From assembly GCF_002910905.1 (NCBI RefSeq), contig NZ_NEUE01000267.1, positions 1 through 46,165 of the forward strand: a DNA stretch of 46,165 nt, written 5' to 3'. Positions 15,539-24,310 of this stretch are shown here, in pieces; position 1 is the first letter of the stretch; each line of letters opens with the position of its first letter. The DNA comes from Streptomyces sp. SM11. GTDB lineage: Bacteria; Actinomycetota; Actinomycetes; Streptomycetales; Streptomycetaceae. Below the pieces are notes generated by a model. It was not told the origin of the DNA. It saw only the letters and a list, made by a program, of their open reading frames with translations, and did no database searches. The position numbers were made by a program, and so were the translations under genes.

Positions 15539-16282
15539 TCACAGCTGGGCTCGGTACGTTCGGTCGCGGATCATCAGCGCGGCGCGTTTGCCGGGGAGAT
15601 CCACTTCGGCGGAGAAGCGGAAGCCGGCGCTGAGGAACGCGGATACGGATGGGGTGTTGCGCAGGTCCGGCTCAGCGACGACCCGTCCGCACCGCGGAAG
15701 GTTGTCCAGGACGAGGTCGGCGACGGCGCGGAGCAGGGTGGTGCCCACGCCCCGGCCCCGGTTGTTCACGCCCCCGATGAGGAGGTGGACACCGGTGTCG
15801 TGGAGGCGGGCCGGGTAGTGGCGGGCCAGGGGGTCGAGGTCGGCGCGGTAGATCTCCCAGTAGCTCATGGGCGTGCCGTCGAGCACACCGAGGCAGGGGA
15901 TGCTGCGTCCGTCCCCTTCGAGCTGGGGCCCGAGGTGGTCGGCGGTGACGGACTCCGGTCCGGCGAGCTCCCAGAAGGCCGCCACGGCGGGGTCGTTCAT
16001 CCAACGGCTGAGGAGGGCGAGATCGCGCTCCGGCCGGACGGGCAGGAGGCCGAATTCCCCCGCGGCCGTGGTCGCGGGCTGCCAGACCCCCGGGTCACCC
16101 AGCAGCTCATGGGGAACCCGGTTCCGGGCCTGGGCGGCCCCGGCGTTCCGCTCGGCGTTCCGCTCGGCGGCGATCAGGGCGAGGAGCTCCTCGGTGAGCT
16201 TCAGGTCGAGAGTGTCCTCGGCGCCGGTGCTCCCGCCGTCGGGTGCAGCGCCGGGTTCCGCTGAGGCGTCGGCGGGAGGCAC
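15539..16282 (-). CDS. GNAT acyltransferase of the siderophore operon (RhbD/IucB/AlcB type)
   Basis: About 247 residues. The C-terminal 175 form a GNAT domain like siderophore N-acyltransferases: LLPVRPERDLALLSRWMNDP near residue 85, MSYWEIYRADLDPLARHYPA near 145, and the acyl-CoA loop region LLIGGVNNRGRGVGTTLLRAV near 170. The first 70 residues are acidic and low in complexity. GTG 16282 has AGGAGAG nearby; the frame extends farther upstream, so the start is uncertain. In related pathways this enzyme acylates the side-chain amine or hydroxylamine of a diamine before the synthetases attach it to citrate. It sits between the two synthetase genes on the same strand. Confidence 0.85.
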   Translation of the reverse strand: MPPADASAEPGAAPDGGSTGAEDTLDLKLTEELLALIAAERNAERNAGAAQARNRVPHELLGDPGVWQPATTAAGEFGLLPVRPERDLALLSRWMNDPAVAAFWELAGPESVTADHLGPQLEGDGRSIPCLGVLDGTPMSYWEIYRADLDPLARHYPARLHDTGVHLLIGGVNNRGRGVGTTLLRAVADLVLDNLPRCGRVVAEPDLRNTPSVSAFLSAGFRFSAEVDLPGKRAALMIRDRTYRAQL

Positions 16283-16365
16283 GGTGGCGCTCTCCTCTCT
16301 GGACCGGGTGCGGTCGGTGGGCTGCTCCGGAGCGGGTGCGCTCGGAGTCTGCCTGGTGCGGATGC

Positions 16366-18276
16366 TCAGCTGTGCAGCGGGTTGGCGATGGTGACGTACA
16401 CGGACTGGGTGTCGACCGGTCCGACCAGCTCGTCGAGGCCGTGCAGCCGGGTCAGCAGGTTGGCCTTGCAGCGCAGTTGGCGGTTCTCCAGGAGATACGC
16501 GGGCAGGGGCGAGCCCAGTTCCGCGGTCTCGGTGAGGAATTGGCGCAGGACGGTGAGGAGTTCCTGTTCGTCGGCCAGGCGCTGGGCCCCGAACGCCCCG
16601 ATGAGTCCGAGAACGTTGTTGATGCCGAGGTAGTAGGCGAACCGCTCGTCGGTGACCGGGTCGGAGACGAAGGTGTCGCTGACGGCGCCGATGCCGGGGA
16701 GCCGCTGTTCCAGTTCGGCGCGGCGGGAGTCGCGGAAGTAGTAGCCCTGGTTGTCGCGGTAGCGGCCGCCGACGGGCCAGCCGTCCGGGTCGAGGAGGAC
16801 GAGGGTGTTCTGCTGGTGGGCTTCGAGGGCGACTCCGCCGTGCGCGTCGAGCCAGAGCACGGGGCGCACGACGTGGTGCAGATAGCGCCGGAACCATTCG
16901 GCGGAGACGGCGGTGGTGCTGCGGCCGGTGCGGGCGGCCAGGTGGGAGACGGCCTCGGCGAGCCGGGAGCGCATGCCGGGCCGGCCGGGCCGGGGGCGCT
17001 GCGCGGTGAGTCCCGCGATGCAGGCGGCGTCGTCGCCCGGGCCGAAGGGGTTGTGGCGGAGCATCACGTCGAGCCCCGTGACGGGGGCGCCCTCGGGGTC
17101 GTCGACGGCGAGCCAGGCGGGGTCCCGGACGATGTCGAAGCCGGGGTGCTCCCGCTGCCAGCGCTCGGCGAGACCGGTCGAAAGGAGGCGGTGGACCTCG
17201 ACGCCCCGGTGCAGCTCCTTGCGGAGGTTCTCCCGGCGGGAGTTGGTGATGCGTACGCCGAGGGAGAGCTTGAGCATCACCCGCGCGCCGGGCCGGTGCA
17301 CGGTCCGGATGGAGGAGGTGGGGTGCCAGTGCTCGCCGTGCGGGCCGAGGTCGTGGAGCAGGCCGGTGTCGGCGAGGGCCCGGACCTGGGGGCGGTGGAG
17401 CAGATCGGCTGCCTGCCAGGGGTGCACGGGGACGGCGACGGTGCCGGGGGGCAGCGTCAGCCCTTCGGCGTGCGGGGCGAGCAGTTCGTCGGCGGTGGCC
17501 GGACCGCCCTCGGTCCAGGCGGAGTCGGTGGCGATCAGCGACCGGTCGACGGCGAACCAGTGGAGCGGGAAGGAGCCGTGGAGCTCCGGCGAATAGCGGC
17601 GGGACTCCGATTCGGTGAGGCCTTCGCGGCTCTTGGGCGTGGGGTGGAGGGGGTGGCCGAGCAGCAGGGACTGTTCGGCGGTGAGGAAGAGGTCGGCCCC
17701 GGCGGGGTCCGCCGGGCTGCGCCGCCGCTGCTCGATGAAGCCGGCGGTGTGGCGTACGGAGTCGGCGACCCGGGCGACCAGATCGCCCGCGCCGCTCTCA
17801 CCGCCCTCGCGGCCGATGAGGACGGCGACGGTGGCGGCGTCGGCGGGCGGGCCGTCGGCGGGAGCGTTCTCCAGGACGGCTGCGCCGAAGCGGTGGGTCC
17901 CGGTGGCGGACCAGTAGAGCACGCGGACAAGAAGGGCGGTGCCGCTGGCGGGAAAGGCGATGCGCAGGATGTCGCCGTCAGGGCGGGGCAGGTCGCTCTC
18001 CCGTGTCCAGCAGCGCAGGAGGTTCTCTGTACCCGCCGCGTCAGCGGCCCGCAGCGGGTCCGGATCGTCGAGCGGGTCGGGCCCCCGGCCCTGGCCCGCC
18101 GGCGTCTCGGGTCCCGAATCCGGTCCGTACGCAGGGGGGGTCGGGTCGCCGTGGTGCACGGATTTCTGGCGGGGCACGGTCGTCGCCTCGACCCTGCCGG
18201 GGGCGGCCGGTCCGTCCTGCCCTCGGTGCTGGGGGATACCGGGGCCGTCGGCCTCGGACGCGGGGGTGGGGTTCAC
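16366..18276 (-). CDS. IucA/IucC-family siderophore synthetase (first synthetase of the operon)
   Basis: 636-residue NRPS-independent siderophore synthetase. Core motifs: AVPVHPWQAADLL, HPTSSIRTVHRPGARVMLKLSLGVRITNSRREN (the IucA/RhbF-like form), GVALEAHQQNTLVLLDPDG with the EAHQQN catalytic region, and C-terminal YVTIANPLH. The first 75-95 residues are Gly/Pro/Asp-rich and unlike the family core. I chose GTG 18276 (VNPTPASEADG) for its AAGGAAG ribosome binding site, but a shorter protein is possible. It lies 28 bases downstream of the aminotransferase. Together with the second synthetase it likely adds two units to citrate. Confidence 0.9.
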   Translation of the reverse strand: MNPTPASEADGPGIPQHRGQDGPAAPGRVEATTVPRQKSVHHGDPTPPAYGPDSGPETPAGQGRGPDPLDDPDPLRAADAAGTENLLRCWTRESDLPRPDGDILRIAFPASGTALLVRVLYWSATGTHRFGAAVLENAPADGPPADAATVAVLIGREGGESGAGDLVARVADSVRHTAGFIEQRRRSPADPAGADLFLTAEQSLLLGHPLHPTPKSREGLTESESRRYSPELHGSFPLHWFAVDRSLIATDSAWTEGGPATADELLAPHAEGLTLPPGTVAVPVHPWQAADLLHRPQVRALADTGLLHDLGPHGEHWHPTSSIRTVHRPGARVMLKLSLGVRITNSRRENLRKELHRGVEVHRLLSTGLAERWQREHPGFDIVRDPAWLAVDDPEGAPVTGLDVMLRHNPFGPGDDAACIAGLTAQRPRPGRPGMRSRLAEAVSHLAARTGRSTTAVSAEWFRRYLHHVVRPVLWLDAHGGVALEAHQQNTLVLLDPDGWPVGGRYRDNQGYYFRDSRRAELEQRLPGIGAVSDTFVSDPVTDERFAYYLGINNVLGLIGAFGAQRLADEQELLTVLRQFLTETAELGSPLPAYLLENRQLRCKANLLTRLHGLDELVGPVDTQSVYVTIANPLHS

Positions 18277-18304
18277 GGCGTTCTTCCTTGTGGGGATTCC
18301 GGGA

Positions 18305-19699
18305 TCAGGTGGTCGGCCCGGCGGTGGTCCGACGGCGCGGGGAGCGTGTCGCGGCTGCCAGCGCGTCGGCGAGACGGTCGACGACGGCACTCGCCTGCTC
18401 GTCGGTGAGGGTGAGGGGTGGCAGGAGGCGGACCACGGCGTCGTGCCGGCCGCCCAGTTCGACGATGAGGCCGCGGCGCAGACATTCCTGCTGGACGGCG
18501 AGGGCGAGGGCCGGGTCGGGCGGCGGGGCCGGGGTGTGGTCGCCGGCTTCGGCGGGCAGGGGCGCGCGCTCGGGATCCACCAGCTCCAGGCCGATCATCA
18601 GTCCCCGCCCCCGTACGTCACCGATTCCCGGGTGGTGCGCCCGCAACTCCGTCAGGCGGGCGAGCATCCGGGCCCCCAGGACCGCCGCGCGGTCCGCCAG
18701 TTGGTTCTCCCTGACGTACGCGAGCGTGGCCGCGCCCGCCGCCATGGCGAGCTGGTTGCCACGAAACGTACCCGCGTGCGCGCCCGGCTGCCAAAGGTCC
18801 AGTTCAGCGCGGTAGACGATCACGGCCAGCGGCAGGGAACCGCCGATCGCCTTGGAGAGGACCATGACGTCGGGCACGATGCCGCTGTGCTCGACGGCCC
18901 AGAAGGCGCCGGTCCTGCCGACCCCGGTCTGCACCTCGTCGACGATGAGCGGAATGGAGCGGTCCGCGGTGATGCCGCGCATACGGCGCAGCCAGACGTC
19001 CGGGGCGGGGTTGACACCGCCCTCACCCTGGACCGGCTCCACGATCATCCCGGCCGGGGCCGGCACTCCGCCCTTGCGGTCGTCCAGGAGGTGTTCGGTC
19101 CAGCGGGCGGTGAGCGCGGCCCCACGCTCACCGCCGGTCCCGAACGGGCAGCGGTAGTCCTGCGGGAAGGGCAGCCGGGTCACCCGCACGTCGGTCGCGC
19201 CGCCGGAGGCTTCCAGGGCTCCGGCGGTCATTCCGTGGTAAGCGCCGGTGAAGGTCAGCAGGCCGGTACGGCCGGTCGCGGCCCGGACCAGTTTGAACGC
19301 GGCCTCGACGGCGTCCGTGCCGGCGGGGCCGCAGAACTGGATGCGGGCGTTGTCGGCGAACTCCCGCGGCAGCGTGGCGAACAGCTCGGTGGTGAAGGCG
19401 TCCTTGACCGGGGTGGCGAGGTCCAGCACGTGCAGGGGCGCGCCGGAGTCGATGACCTTCCGGATGGCTTCGAGCACGACGGGGTGATTGTGCCCGAGCG
19501 CCAGAGTGCCGGCGCCCGACAGGCAGTCGAGGTAGCGGCGTCCGTCCGCGCCCTCGATGGTGAGTCCGCGGGCGCGTACCGGGACGATCGGCAGGGACCG
19601 CGCGTAGGTGCGGGCAGCCGATTCGCGCAGGGCCTGCCGACGGAGGATGCCTTCGTGTGCGGAGGGCGGCGCCACCGGTGCGGGTTCGGTCACGGACAC
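18305..19699 (-). CDS. Diaminobutyrate--2-oxoglutarate aminotransferase-like enzyme (siderophore type)
   Basis: 464-residue class III PLP aminotransferase resembling RhbA/EctB-type 2,4-diaminobutyrate aminotransferases, which make 2,4-diaminobutyrate from aspartate semialdehyde. Seen: YLDCLSGAGTLALGHNHPVV near residue 60, FTGAYHGMTAGALEASGG near 160, SIPLIVDEVQTGVGRTGAFWA near 255 with the PLP-binding Asp, and the Schiff-base lysine in MVLSKAIGGSLPLAV near 285. I chose GTG 19699, with AGGAGG at 10 bases; a long upstream extension of the frame is not family-like. It heads the siderophore operon, which suggests that diaminobutyrate is a building block of the product. Confidence 0.9.
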   Translation of the reverse strand: MSVTEPAPVAPPSAHEGILRRQALRESAARTYARSLPIVPVRARGLTIEGADGRRYLDCLSGAGTLALGHNHPVVLEAIRKVIDSGAPLHVLDLATPVKDAFTTELFATLPREFADNARIQFCGPAGTDAVEAAFKLVRAATGRTGLLTFTGAYHGMTAGALEASGGATDVRVTRLPFPQDYRCPFGTGGERGAALTARWTEHLLDDRKGGVPAPAGMIVEPVQGEGGVNPAPDVWLRRMRGITADRSIPLIVDEVQTGVGRTGAFWAVEHSGIVPDVMVLSKAIGGSLPLAVIVYRAELDLWQPGAHAGTFRGNQLAMAAGAATLAYVRENQLADRAAVLGARMLARLTELRAHHPGIGDVRGRGLMIGLELVDPERAPLPAEAGDHTPAPPPDPALALAVQQECLRRGLIVELGGRHDAVVRLLPPLTLTDEQASAVVDRLADALAAATRSPRRRTTAGPTT

Positions 19700-19998
19700 G
19701 GCTCTTGATCCTCCTGCGGTAACAGTTGCGTTGCACGTCGGTACGTTTTCGCGCGGACGCACCGAGGGCGTGAACGCTGTCCTGGTGTCCCCCGTACGTA
19801 ACGACGCCGTCCGCGATGGATCACGGGTGAATCGGAACATCGTCGCGGCGACGGAACCGCGGACCTGCCGCGCACCGTCACCATCGGCACCGGCATAGTG
19901 GGGGCCGCACAGCGGCGCGGAAGCACCTGCTCCCGGCGCCCGGAGTGTCCGCAACGCAGTACGAGTACCGAGTGACGAAGTCCCAGGGGGATCACGAG
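19700..19998. promoter_or_regulatory. Divergent region between siderophore operon and protease pair
   Basis: 299 bases without a convincing gene. The siderophore ribosome binding site (AGGAGG, complement at 19710-19715) is at the left end and the protease ribosome binding site (GGGGGATCACGAG) at the right end. It should hold both promoters. I looked for the 19-bp iron box of DmdR/IdeR (TTAGGTTAGGCTAACCTAA-like) on both strands and did not see one. Confidence 0.5.
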
Positions 19999-21222
19999 AT
20001 GCGACCCATTCGCCCGACCGATACCGCACGGCGCGGGAGGCGCGCGCGGCGCATGCCCTCCACCGCGCTCGCCGCGACCGCCGTCGCCGCCGTGCTGGCG
20101 CTCACCGCCACCGCGTGCGGCCCGGAGGAGGACAACGCGGGCTCCACGCCCAGCGCCTCGGCCGACCAGTCGTCCGACGGCAAGGTCACCCTTCCGGACG
20201 ACCTCAAGAACCGTCTCAAGGAGCACGGGATCGACCCCGACAAGTGGCGGGACGGGGAGTGGAAGAACTGGGACAAGGACAAGTGGCTGCGTGAGGCCAA
20301 GGACTTCGTCAACCCGATCATCGACGGTCTGTGGGACCCGGACCGGATGCGGGAGGCCGACAAGCCCCCGGAGAACCCGGTCGACAACGACATCTCGGGC
20401 GACGACGGCGTGACGGACCCGACGCCGTCCCCGGTGCGGGCCGCCGGAGTCGCGACGCCGTATCACGACAACGCCCCGGAGTCCGGGAAGCTGCTCTTCG
20501 ACGGCCCGCAGGGCTCGATGGTCTGTTCCGCGACCGTGGTGAAGGACCCGGCGAACCCGGGCAGGTCCAACATGGTGTGGACGGCCGGGCACTGTGTGCA
20601 CGCGGGCAAGAAGGGCGGCTGGTACCGCAACATCGCCTTCGTCCCGGCGTACAACAACGACGGCCTGTCGCTGGACCAGCTGGAGACCGCGCCCAAGGAG
20701 AAGATCGCTCCCTACGGTGTGTGGTGGGGCCAGTGGGCCCAGACCTCCGAGCAGTGGATCGCCGAGGGCGCCGCGGTCGGCGGCCAGGGTGCCCCGTACG
20801 ACTTCGCGGTGCTGCACGTGACGCCGGAGAAGGGCGCCGGCGGCAAGTCGCTGGAGGAGACGGTCGGTTCGGCGCTGCCGGTGGAGTTCAACGCTCCCGC
20901 CGTGCCGGAGATCACCGGCATGACGGCCACGGGCTACCCGGCCGCACCGCCGTACGACGGTCAGAAGCTGCTCCAATGCCAGGACAAGCCGGGCCGGCTG
21001 TCCGTCGCCAAGGACCAGCCCACGATGTACCGCATCGGCTGCACGATGACCGGTGGCTCCTCCGGCGGCGGCTGGGTCGCGGCGGGCCGGGACGGCAAGC
21101 CCGCTCTGGTCTCGAACACCTCGATCGGCCCGGTCACGGCGGGCTGGCTGGCCGGTCCGCGGCTCGGCAAGGAGGCCGAGGGCATCTACCGCGCGGTCAG
21201 TGAGAAGTACGCGGGTCAGTAG
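19999..21222 (+). CDS. Secreted trypsin-like serine protease, probable lipoprotein
   Basis: 407 residues from ATG 19999 (GGGGGATCACGAG in front; the frame is open to 19945). An Arg-rich n-region and hydrophobic stretch end at LTATAC, giving a likely lipidated Cys40, so the protein is exported and anchored. A charged linker follows (residues 41-160), with a KEHGIDPDKWRDGEWKNWDK segment shared with the next gene. The chymotrypsin-fold domain has the full triad: His198 in VWTAGHC, Asp268 in PYDFAVLHV, Ser355 in MTGGSSGGGW. Cys176/Cys199 and Cys327/Cys348 are placed for disulfides. It is a tandem paralogue of the gene at 21401. Target unknown. Confidence 0.92.
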   Translation: MRPIRPTDTARRGRRARRMPSTALAATAVAAVLALTATACGPEEDNAGSTPSASADQSSDGKVTLPDDLKNRLKEHGIDPDKWRDGEWKNWDKDKWLREAKDFVNPIIDGLWDPDRMREADKPPENPVDNDISGDDGVTDPTPSPVRAAGVATPYHDNAPESGKLLFDGPQGSMVCSATVVKDPANPGRSNMVWTAGHCVHAGKKGGWYRNIAFVPAYNNDGLSLDQLETAPKEKIAPYGVWWGQWAQTSEQWIAEGAAVGGQGAPYDFAVLHVTPEKGAGGKSLEETVGSALPVEFNAPAVPEITGMTATGYPAAPPYDGQKLLQCQDKPGRLSVAKDQPTMYRIGCTMTGGSSGGGWVAAGRDGKPALVSNTSIGPVTAGWLAGPRLGKEAEGIYRAVSEKYAGQ

Positions 21223-21253
21223 GTCCCGGTAGCGGGACTCTCCGCACGGTCAC

Positions 21254-21300
21254 CACGCGCGGCCCCCGGCACGGCAGTCGCCGGCCGGGGGCCGCGCGTG
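21254..21300 (+). terminator. Strong hairpin between the two protease genes
   Basis: Perfect 14-bp stem (CACGCGCGGCCCCC at 21254-21267, its complement at 21287-21300) about 30 bases after the first protease stop. It suggests the two paralogues are separately transcribed, or that read-through is limited. Confidence 0.8.
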
Positions 21301-21400
21301 ACCGGCGGCGGACCCCGGAGTTCAGCATGACAAGAACATGACCACGTGTCCGTGCACACGTACGAACCGCAGGACTCAGGTGTTCAGGGGGATTCCTTCC

Positions 21401-22576
21401 ATGCGATCGATACGTCCGCTGCTGGCCGTCACCGGCCTCGTCGCGGCGCTCACACTGACGGCCACGGCCTGCGGCCCGGAGGAAGACGCCGCCGCCGCAA
21501 AGCCCTCGGCCACCGGCGGGGCCCCCGACAAGGACCCCGCCGCCGACCTTCCCGGTGATCTGGGCGACACCCTGGAGAAGCACGGGGTGGACCCTGAGAA
21601 GTGGAAGGACGGGGGGGGGTGGAAGAACTGGGACAAGGACGGCTGGCTCCGCAAGGCCGAGGACTTCGTCAACCCGGTCATCGACGGCCTGTGGAAGCCG
21701 GACCGGATGGCCGCGGCCGACGAGCCTGCCAAGACGATGACGGCCGGCGACCTCTCCGCCGGGCAGGACGTCAGCGACCCGGAGCCCACGCCGGTACGGG
21801 CGAAGCCGGAGAAGCTGCCGTACCACCGCCACGCCGCCCCGGTCGGCAAGGTCTTCTTCGACTCGCCCAAGGGCTCCATGGTCTGCTCGGGCACGGTCGT
21901 GAAGGACCCGGGGAACCCCGGCCGGTCGAACCTCGTGTGGACCGCCGGACGCTGCGCGCATGCGGGCGCGGGCGGCGGCTGGTACCGCAATATCGTCTTC
22001 GTGCCCTCCTACAACGACCAGGGCAAGAACGCGGCGCAGCTGCGGACCGCGCAGCCGCAGGAGATCGCCCCCTACGGCACCTACTGGGCGGACTGGGCCG
22101 CGTCCTCCGGCGAGTGGATCTCCGGCGGCGGTCCGACGGGCGGTGCGGGCGCGCCGTACGACTACGCGATCCTGCACGTGAAGCCTTCGAGCGGTACGAA
22201 GTCGCTGGAGGAGACGGTGGGCAACGCGCTGCCGGTCTCCTTCGACGCTCCGGAGGTCCAGCAGATCAGCGGCATGGGCGCCTGGGGCTACCCGGCCGGT
22301 CCGCCGTACGACGGGCTGCTGATGCACCGGTGCGTCGACCGTCCCGGCCGGCTCTCGATCGCCCCGGGCACTCCGACCATGTACCAGATCGGCTGCACGA
22401 TGACCGGCGGCTCCTCCGGTGGCGGCTGGTTCGTCGCCGGGCCGGACGGGAAGTCGATGTTGGTGTCCAACACCTCGATCGGTCCGGTCACCTCTGGCTG
22501 GCTTGCCGGTCCTCAGCTCGGTGAGGACGCCCGGCGCACCTTCACGACGATGAGCGAGAAGTTCGCCGGTCGGTAG
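21401..22576 (+). CDS. Trypsin-like lipoprotein with the catalytic histidine replaced (predicted pseudoprotease)
   Basis: 391 residues, closely similar along its whole length to the gene at 19999, including the LTATAC lipobox (Cys24), the linker with KHGVDPEKWKDGGGWKNWDK, and the protease domain. Asp254 (PYDYAILHV) and Ser339 (MTGGSSGGGW) are kept, but the position of the catalytic His reads TAGRC: Arg184, codon CGC at 21950-21952, where the sister gene has CAC. Without this His ordinary serine protease activity is not expected. The frame is intact and codon use normal, so it looks like a maintained gene. Start ATG 21401 follows CAGGGGGATTCC. Possible roles: binding protein, decoy or regulator of its neighbour. 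Confidence 0.9.
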   Translation: MRSIRPLLAVTGLVAALTLTATACGPEEDAAAAKPSATGGAPDKDPAADLPGDLGDTLEKHGVDPEKWKDGGGWKNWDKDGWLRKAEDFVNPVIDGLWKPDRMAAADEPAKTMTAGDLSAGQDVSDPEPTPVRAKPEKLPYHRHAAPVGKVFFDSPKGSMVCSGTVVKDPGNPGRSNLVWTAGRCAHAGAGGGWYRNIVFVPSYNDQGKNAAQLRTAQPQEIAPYGTYWADWAASSGEWISGGGPTGGAGAPYDYAILHVKPSSGTKSLEETVGNALPVSFDAPEVQQISGMGAWGYPAGPPYDGLLMHRCVDRPGRLSIAPGTPTMYQIGCTMTGGSSGGGWFVAGPDGKSMLVSNTSIGPVTSGWLAGPQLGEDARRTFTTMSEKFAGR

Positions 22577-22595
22577 CGGCGGTCGCTGTACGTAC

Positions 22596-22636
22596 GCCGA
22601 AGGCCCGGCCCTCTCCAGGAGGGCCGGGCCTTCGGC
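22596..22636. terminator. Bidirectional terminator between pseudoprotease gene and hflX
   Basis: Perfect 18-bp stem (22596-22613 and 22619-22636) with a 5-base loop, starting GCCGAAGGCCCGG and placed between converging genes. Confidence 0.9.
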
Positions 22637-22658
22637 TTGTCGTGCGGACCCGCGGCCG

Positions 22659-24179
22659 TCAGTGCGCGGCGGGGACGAAGGTCCCGAGCTCCGCGGCCAG
22701 CTCCTCGTGGACCTGGGCCTTGAGCAGGGTGCCCTCGGCGGTGTGCTCCTCGGAGAGCACCTCGCCCTCGGCGTGCACCCGGGAGACCAGAGCCCCCTGG
22801 ATGTACGGCACGAGCACCTCGATCTCGACGGACGGCCGGGGCAGCTCGGCGTCGATGAGCGCGAGCAGCTCGTCGATTCCGGCGCCGGTCCTGGCCGAGA
22901 CCGCGATGGCGTACTTCTCGTTGCGCAGCAGCCGCTGGAGGACCAGGGGGTCCGCCGCGTCCGCCTTGTTGATCACGACGATCTCGCGTACGTCCACCGC
23001 GCCGACGTCCCGGATCACCTCGCGCACCGCGGCGAGCTGCTCCTCCGGCACCGGGTGGGAGCCGTCCACCACGTGGAGGATGAGGTCGGACTCGCCGACC
23101 TCCTCCATGGTGGAGCGGAACGCCTCGACGAGGTGGTGCGGCAGATGCCGGACGAACCCGACGGTGTCGGCCAGGGTGTAGATACGGCCGCTCGGCGTCT
23201 CGGCCCGGCGGACGGTCGGGTCCAGGGTGGCGAACAGCGAGTTCTCCACCAGGACACCGGCCCCGGTCAGGCGGTTGAGGAGCGAGGACTTGCCGGCGTT
23301 GGTGTATCCGGCGATGGCGACGGAGGGCACCTTGTTGCGCTTGCGTTCCTGCCGCTTGATCTCGCGGCCGGTCTTCATCTCCGCGATCTCCCGGCGCATC
23401 TTCGCCATCTTCTCGCGGATCCGTCGCCGGTCCGTCTCGATCTTGGTCTCACCGGGTCCACGGGTGGCCATGCCGCCACCGCCGCTGGAGCCACCGCCGC
23501 CCATCTGACGGGAGAGCGACTGACCCCAGCCGCGCAGCCGCGGCAGCATGTACTGCATCTGGGCCAGCGAGACCTGCGCCTTGCCCTCCCGGGACTTGGC
23601 GTGCTGGGCGAAGATGTCGAGGATCAGCGCGGTCCGGTCGACCACCTTCACCTTGACGACGTCTTCCAGATGGATCAGCTGGCCGGGGCTCAGCTCACCG
23701 TCGCAGACCACGGTGTCGGCACCGGATTCGAGCACCATGTCGCGGAGCTCCAGCGCCTTGCCGGAGCCGATGTAGGTGGCCGGGTCCGGCTTGTCGCGCC
23801 GCTGGTACACCGCGTCCAGCACCTGTGCGCCCGCCGTCTCGGCGAGTGCGGCGAGCTCCGCGAGGGAGATCTCCGCGTCGCGCACCGTCCCCGAGGTCCA
23901 GACGCCCACCAGCACCACGCGCTCCAGGCGCAGCTGGCGGTACTCGACCTCGGTGACGTCCTCGAGCTCCGTGGAGAGTCCGCCCACGCGCCGCAGCGCG
24001 GCACGGTCGGAGCGGTCCAGCTGGTCGCCGTCCCGCGCTCCGTCGATCTCCCGGCTCCAGGCGACGTCCTCTTCCATCAGGGCGTCGGCCCGAAGGCTTT
24101 CGGTGAGGCTCTCGGGAGTGTTCTCCGTGGCACTCTGCGCGTCCTGCGCGTCCTGGGGAAGGGAAGAAGAGGAGGTCAT
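22659..24179 (-). CDS. hflX: GTPase HflX
   Basis: 506-residue HflX, a ribosome-associated GTPase that splits stalled or stressed 70S/100S ribosomes. The HflX N-terminal domain is seen as VVLVGVWTSGT, AVYQRRDKPDPATYIGSGKA, and the linker MQYMLPRLRGWGQSLSRQMGGGG with GTRGPGETKIETDRRRI-like motifs (ATRGPGETKIE). The G domain follows: G1 GYTNAGKSSLLN near residue 290, G3 DTVGFVRHLPHHLVEAF, G4 VVINKADAAD, G5 VSARTGAG. The ATG at 24179 has AAGGA in front. An acidic extension of about 80 residues precedes the conserved region. Confidence 0.96.
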   Translation of the reverse strand: MTSSSSLPQDAQDAQSATENTPESLTESLRADALMEEDVAWSREIDGARDGDQLDRSDRAALRRVGGLSTELEDVTEVEYRQLRLERVVLVGVWTSGTVRDAEISLAELAALAETAGAQVLDAVYQRRDKPDPATYIGSGKALELRDMVLESGADTVVCDGELSPGQLIHLEDVVKVKVVDRTALILDIFAQHAKSREGKAQVSLAQMQYMLPRLRGWGQSLSRQMGGGGSSGGGGMATRGPGETKIETDRRRIREKMAKMRREIAEMKTGREIKRQERKRNKVPSVAIAGYTNAGKSSLLNRLTGAGVLVENSLFATLDPTVRRAETPSGRIYTLADTVGFVRHLPHHLVEAFRSTMEEVGESDLILHVVDGSHPVPEEQLAAVREVIRDVGAVDVREIVVINKADAADPLVLQRLLRNEKYAIAVSARTGAGIDELLALIDAELPRPSVEIEVLVPYIQGALVSRVHAEGEVLSEEHTAEGTLLKAQVHEELAAELGTFVPAAH

Positions 24180-24310
24180 TGGATCCTTACGTCGATAGAA
24201 GTCTTTACGTCAGTCACAACGTGTGATCTTCCCGGATGATTCCCTGTCGGGAACTCCGGTGCCCTCCGCCGCGCCGACGCGTCGATAGTGGCACGGCCTT
24301 ACTGGTCCCG

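Noticed and set aside
16243..18408. 721-residue open frame antisense to the first siderophore synthetase
   Set aside because: Shadow frame; the minus strand encodes a clear IucA/IucC protein.
19700..19998. Iron box for DmdR/IdeR upstream of the siderophore operon
   Set aside because: No sequence close to the 19-bp TTAGGTTAGGCTAACCTAA pattern was found on either strand.
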